Source of the DNA: CAYOOP01 sp964405685 | Lineage (GTDB): Bacteria; Pseudomonadota; Alphaproteobacteria; Rickettsiales; SXRF01 | Direction: 5' to 3' | Assembly: GCA_964405685.1 (NCBI GenBank) | Contig: CAYOOP010000007.1 | Coordinates: forward strand, 1 to 64,000 | Length of the DNA: 64,000 nt | Shown here: one piece after another, positions 60,358 to 64,000 of the stretch | How positions within the stretch are numbered: position 1 is the first letter of the stretch | How the letters are laid out: every line of letters starts with the position of its first letter | Position numbers and translations under genes: made by a program | The notes under the pieces: model-generated | Databases searched by the model: none | What the model was told of the DNA's origin: nothing | The model's input: the letters and a program-made list of their open reading frames with translations, nothing else

Positions 60358-60468
60358 GTTCCCCCCGCTTGCGGGGGGATTCAGGGGGGAATGGTTCCCC
60401 CACCCACTCGGCTAATGGTTTTGTACCAAAACCAAAGCCTCGTTGCCCTCCCCCGCAAGCGGTGGAGG
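60358..60468. repeat. Family B palindromic element upstream of virB4
   Basis: About 111 bp from gttccccccgcttgcgggg to gcggtggagg, aligned with the copy in the amidotransferase gene (34130-34230). A central hairpin (ggttttgtaccaaaacc) differs from that copy. It ends 19 bases before the likely virB4 ATG. The virB4 frame is open back through it, so a longer start is possible but unlikely. Confidence 0.85.
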
Positions 60469-60486
60469 AAATTCAAGAGGAATTGT

Positions 60487-62835
60487 ATGCTCAACCGGCT
60501 CACCCGATCGTTTAGTAAACTTGGTAACGAAAACGCGCTAGCCTTTGCATTTCCTCCTTCTGATTTTATTCCGCTTGCTGGTTTTTACGATGCCGATACG
60601 CTGATTACCAAAAACGGCGAACTCCTAAAAACCATTCGCGTGAGTGCGCGCAAGAACGGTCTAATCAATGAAGAAGGTGCGGAAGATCAAACCCTGCGAA
60701 GCACGTTGCGCCGCGCGCTCACCAAGCATATTCCGCATGAACGTTTTTCATTTTGGGTCCACACGCGCCGCAACAAACAAGCCGTGCCTCAGCAAGCAGC
60801 AGCATCCATTCCCTTTGCCCAAGCTGTGCACGACAGATGGATGCACCAACACAGCTTCACCCACGTGTATCACAATGTGTGCTACGTCACCGTGATCGTG
60901 CAAGGGCAAGCCACCAAGCTTTTTGATGCCAAAGAATTCAAACAAACCGGCAGCATCGAACGCAATCGCGCGCATCGCCAGGACTATTTGGACCGCGCCG
61001 CCGAAGAGCTTGCCGAAGTAGCAAGTTCACTCCTCGCGGATTTGTCGCACGAATTTCAGGCAGATGTGTTGAGCATCAGCGAACGTGGTACGGCTGGTGA
61101 ACCCATTGCCTATTCCGAACAGCTTGAATGGTTCTCGGAACTCACATCGCTGCATCACCAGGCCGTACCGATTACGGACAATGATGTGTCCAATCAACTT
61201 CATTCGCATGAATTGGTCTTTGGCTTCAATGCCCTTGAAGCGCGCGGCAAAGGCAGCAAGCGTTTTGCGTCGATGGTAACTATCAAACATTACCACGAAA
61301 TGCCCTTCACCTTGCTCGATCGTATTTTGCAATTGCCATGCGAAATGGTAATTACCCAAGCGCTCGATTTTGTGCCCGCCAAAGAGGCCACCCTCAAAAC
61401 CCGCGAATGGGCAGATGTGTTTCAAATGAGCCAGGACGGGCTTATCGCCAATGCCACCGGTACCGTGAGTATGCTGGAAGCGCACAAGGACAAACCCACC
61501 GATTACGTCCGCCAGCAAATCATGATCATGGTGCTCACCGATGATTTTGCAGAACTCGAAGAAGCAACCGCACAAGTGCAGGATGCCATTGCAAAACTAG
61601 GCTTGGTTAGCATTCGCGAAGACCTGCGATTGGAAGAAGTCTTCTGGGCGCAACTGCCGGGCAACTTCGCATTTCTAAAACGCCAACACCCCATGCCATT
61701 TAACAAAGCCGCAGGCCTGGCGCGGTTGAATTATTTCCCCATCGGTGATCTACGCTCTAAATGGGGCGGTGCCATCACCGTCTTTCCCACCAGCACTGCC
61801 ACACCGTATTTGTTCCATTTCCACCAGGGCGAAAATGGGCACACCGCGTTTTTGGATTACAACTCGTTCCCCGATCGCGTCGGCCACCGCCTTTTGCACT
61901 TTGTCCTCACCGAAGCCTCGCGCTTAACCGCGCGCATTATTGTGATTGATAATGAGCAAGCCTCGCGCATGTGGGTGCAAAGCATGCAAGGAAAATACAT
62001 GCTATTTGGCGGCACCGGCGGCATTAAAATCAACCCCTTTGCGCTCGCTGACGATAAACGCAACCGCGGTTTTCTTGCTGCATGGATTGCCCATATGCTC
62101 GATGTGGCGATCGATAATGTAGATGTGCGCACCGCGCTTAAACTTGTGGTGGATCAAGTAGTTTCAGCCTCCAATGCCAGCCAGCGGAGTCTAGAAGAAA
62201 TCGCCGTTGGGTTGCATGCAACCTTGCCGCAAGTCGCAGAACGCTTGGCGCAGCTTGCCGCATCGTCTGAGGTTGCAGCTTGGCTCACCCGTGGTGAAGA
62301 CCAATTTTCACTCAACAACCCCATTGTCGGCATTGGCCTGCCTTCGACCAATACCCATGCCGCACTCGTGCATCACGCGTTCCCCTATATCTTACACCGC
62401 CTGGTAGCCTCGCTCGATGGCGCGCCAACCATTTTGGTACTGCGTGAAGGTTTCGAGTTATTGGAAAACCCCTTCGTGGCTCCGCGCTTAGCAAGCTTGC
62501 TTGAGATGTTGAAAGAGCAAAACGTTGTCGTGATTTTCCAAACCCGAAACGTAGAGAACATCCCTAAATATTCCGTAACACCAGTGATCATGGAAAACAC
62601 CGCGACCTCAATTTACATGCCCGATGATATCGATATGGACTATCTGCCGCAAATCACCGGGCTCACACCCGCACTGGCGGATTCGCTAGCAAGAATGCAG
62701 CGGCAAAACGGTGATTTCCTCATCCGCCATGAGCACGAATTTATTCCCGCGTCATTCCGCTTTGACGCGGAGCTGAATATGCTGGATGCACTTTCCGGAG
62801 ATGAAAAGCCCGCGGTGCTCGCCAGAAAAGGGTAG
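60487..62835 (+). CDS. virB4: VirB4-like type IV secretion protein lacking Walker motifs
   Basis: A 782-residue VirB4/CagE/TrbE-family protein. The N-terminal domain (DFIPLAGFYDADTLITKNG) and the segment before the ATPase site (WGGAITVFPTSTATPYLFHF, GENGHT) match VirB4. Where the P loop GPTGSGKT would be, the sequence reads DYNSFPDRVGHR. The Walker B region reads ILVLREGFELLE instead of the usual ...DEAW.... So it probably binds no ATP. ATG 60487 has AGAGGA upstream. This resembles the second VirB4 of Rickettsiales, which is also degenerate. virB6 follows after 7 bases. Confidence 0.88.
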   Translation: MLNRLTRSFSKLGNENALAFAFPPSDFIPLAGFYDADTLITKNGELLKTIRVSARKNGLINEEGAEDQTLRSTLRRALTKHIPHERFSFWVHTRRNKQAVPQQAAASIPFAQAVHDRWMHQHSFTHVYHNVCYVTVIVQGQATKLFDAKEFKQTGSIERNRAHRQDYLDRAAEELAEVASSLLADLSHEFQADVLSISERGTAGEPIAYSEQLEWFSELTSLHHQAVPITDNDVSNQLHSHELVFGFNALEARGKGSKRFASMVTIKHYHEMPFTLLDRILQLPCEMVITQALDFVPAKEATLKTREWADVFQMSQDGLIANATGTVSMLEAHKDKPTDYVRQQIMIMVLTDDFAELEEATAQVQDAIAKLGLVSIREDLRLEEVFWAQLPGNFAFLKRQHPMPFNKAAGLARLNYFPIGDLRSKWGGAITVFPTSTATPYLFHFHQGENGHTAFLDYNSFPDRVGHRLLHFVLTEASRLTARIIVIDNEQASRMWVQSMQGKYMLFGGTGGIKINPFALADDKRNRGFLAAWIAHMLDVAIDNVDVRTALKLVVDQVVSASNASQRSLEEIAVGLHATLPQVAERLAQLAASSEVAAWLTRGEDQFSLNNPIVGIGLPSTNTHAALVHHAFPYILHRLVASLDGAPTILVLREGFELLENPFVAPRLASLLEMLKEQNVVVIFQTRNVENIPKYSVTPVIMENTATSIYMPDDIDMDYLPQITGLTPALADSLARMQRQNGDFLIRHEHEFIPASFRFDAELNMLDALSGDEKPAVLARKG

Positions 62836-62842
62836 GGGGGTC

Positions 62843-64000
62843 ATGCCTCGTTGGAAACAGATCGTCTTAAGCCTCGCCCTCTGCCTACTACCGGCAGAGG
62901 TGTTCGCGCAGACGCTGGCGTGCAACAACGGTGGGCCTGTAAGCGGAACCGTGCTGTTTCCAGTCGTCACATGCCAGCTTGACATGAACCATATTTTCAG
63001 CGGCCTCAACTGCATCTTCCACACCATTTTAAACGATGTTATGAGCCGCATGTATTGCGGCATTCAATACAGCTTAATGGCACCACTGGCTCAGGCACTT
63101 ACCCTGTTTGTGCTGCTTTATGCACTGGCGTTTACCGTAGGCATTTCCGAATTAACCGCGAGGGAACTAGTCACGCGCCTTATCAAAGTCGCACTCATCT
63201 GGTCGTTTGCGATGAACGCCAGCTGGGGTATTGGAGTTGGATTCAATTTTTTGGCTAACAGCATTGAAACTATCGCAGGCTGGGTGCTTGGCGGTGGCGG
63301 CACGCCCAATTTCTTCATCGCCCTCGATCAATTTCTTATCAGTCAAGTCGCTGCACCCTTTACCGGTAACGGTGCCCGCATCATGGCCTTTTTCGTCTCG
63401 CTATGGTACGCGCTGCCGCCCCTGTTTTTCCTCTTCCTCTATTTGATGATCAAAGTGATCACCGTGCTCATTCGTGCTCTGGTGAGCTATTTGCTAGGCC
63501 TAACATTGATCGCATTTTTAATTTCTCTAAGCCCTATTTTTGTGAGCTTCGCACTGTTTCAAGTGACCTATCACTTTTTCGAAACCTGGCTGCGTTATCT
63601 CATCTCCATGGCGTTGCAAATCATCCTGGTGTTCGCCGCGGTGGCCGTATGGTTGATGGTGATGGGCCAATACGCGTATTTCTTCAACGAACTCGGCCAA
63701 ATCATCATTTCTTACACCAACGTGCTCATGGTCGGCGCCTCGCGCACCTCGGTAGATATTTTTGGTGTATGCCCAATTACGGTAAGCGGTATGCATGCGA
63801 CCTGCAGCGGTGGCGGCGTCATCCCGCCCACCGCCTTCCCGCAGAATGCCAACCTCATTTGGTACCTCATCGCCAATCTCATCACCATGAGCGTCATCGC
63901 CTACGCGTTTGACACCTTCATTAAACAAATCCCCGATCTCGCGCGGCAACTCGCCGGCCCGCAATATGTGCCGACCTTAAGCGGTGGCTCAGGTGCGTCC
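62843..64000 (+). CDS. virB6: VirB6-like type IV secretion membrane protein, 5' part
   Basis: An open frame from ATG 62843 to the end of the window (386 codons, no stop). An N-terminal signal segment (IVLSLALCLLPAEVFAQ) is followed by a cysteine-rich outside part (CNNGG, VVTCQL, NCIF, MYCG) and then about six hydrophobic segments (LTLFVLLYALAFTVG; LPPLFFLFLYLMIKVI; LLGLTLIAFLISLSPIF; LQIILVFAAVAVWLMVMG; a later one near 63851). This is the TrbL/VirB6 layout. It starts 7 bases after virB4. The 3' end lies beyond the window. Confidence 0.85.
   Translation, partial: MPRWKQIVLSLALCLLPAEVFAQTLACNNGGPVSGTVLFPVVTCQLDMNHIFSGLNCIFHTILNDVMSRMYCGIQYSLMAPLAQALTLFVLLYALAFTVGISELTARELVTRLIKVALIWSFAMNASWGIGVGFNFLANSIETIAGWVLGGGGTPNFFIALDQFLISQVAAPFTGNGARIMAFFVSLWYALPPLFFLFLYLMIKVITVLIRALVSYLLGLTLIAFLISLSPIFVSFALFQVTYHFFETWLRYLISMALQIILVFAAVAVWLMVMGQYAYFFNELGQIIISYTNVLMVGASRTSVDIFGVCPITVSGMHATCSGGGVIPPTAFPQNANLIWYLIANLITMSVIAYAFDTFIKQIPDLARQLAGPQYVPTLSGGSGAS

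Noticed and set aside
1..64000. CRISPR arrays, tRNA or rRNA genes, insertion sequences
   Set aside because: I found no regularly spaced direct repeats, no tRNA-like cloverleaf with the T-loop sequence, and no transposase or integrase frame.

Overview
The window looks like a chromosomal stretch of an alphaproteobacterium with moderate GC. Three things point that way: the isc cluster, an alphaproteobacterial-style gene set, and short palindromic repeats typical of that class. The last 4 kb carries a virB2-like pilin gene, a virB4 homologue that has lost its ATP-binding motifs, and a virB6-like gene. Scattered virB genes with a degenerate second VirB4, plus palindromic elements inserted in frame into housekeeping genes, are known from Rickettsiales. 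Flagellar genes (fliR, flhB, motA, motB), serine, arginine, proline, biotin, glutathione and ubiquinone genes, and a PHB depolymerase argue against a strongly reduced obligate parasite. My inference is a flagellated, metabolically capable member of or neighbour to Rickettsiales; a 16S or marker-gene tree would be needed to settle this.

Layout. 1-4058: iron-sulfur assembly (iscA end, hscB, terC, hscA, fdx, a small unknown). 4140-9826: a membrane-anchored unknown, an M3 peptidase, a bactofilin and two unknown proteins. 9827-19957, mostly minus strand: serA, a GT-C-like membrane protein, serC, a hydrolase, the yoeB/yefM toxin-antitoxin pair, era, rnc, lepB, aspC, a DUF2024 protein and an FKBP-like protein. 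20072-23674: rpsD, a possible pseudo-M48 protein, grxD, bolA, cspA and a DEAD-box helicase. 23792-25768: fliR and flhB. 26431-29215: a HEPN/MNT pair fused by overlap to scpA. 29216-34734: argC, rpsI, rplM, an SDR, rluB-like, an unknown and a class I amidotransferase. 34776-39735: motA, motB, proA, nadD, bioH-like, bioC. 39736-50551: dnaG, phaZ, an unknown, an EAL protein, ubiA, an HTH protein, rsmE, gshA, a methyltransferase and a glycosyltransferase. 50654-56955: a large coiled-coil protein with HTH-like repeats, a TPP decarboxylase, a methyltransferase and a DUF2079 protein. 56991-64000: a degenerate prepilin-peptidase-like protein, glmS and the type IV secretion genes.

The most striking theme is repeats. 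A family of about 110 bp, made of C-run/G-run hairpins (family A), sits in frame inside hscA, glmS and gshA. A second family (B) sits in frame inside the amidotransferase gene and just upstream of virB4. Two further intergenic families (C: tgcgag...gcaatccag type; D: gtcatcc...ggatgac type) sit between genes. At nine convergent gene junctions, the genes either abut with no spacer (four cases), overlap or nearly touch (two cases), or are separated by a family D palindrome (three cases).

The A-type carrier gene at the left edge has a duplicated 45-bp 3' end that differs only at synonymous sites. No stretch longer than 300 bases lacks a gene. I found no tRNA, rRNA, CRISPR array, transposase or integrase gene.
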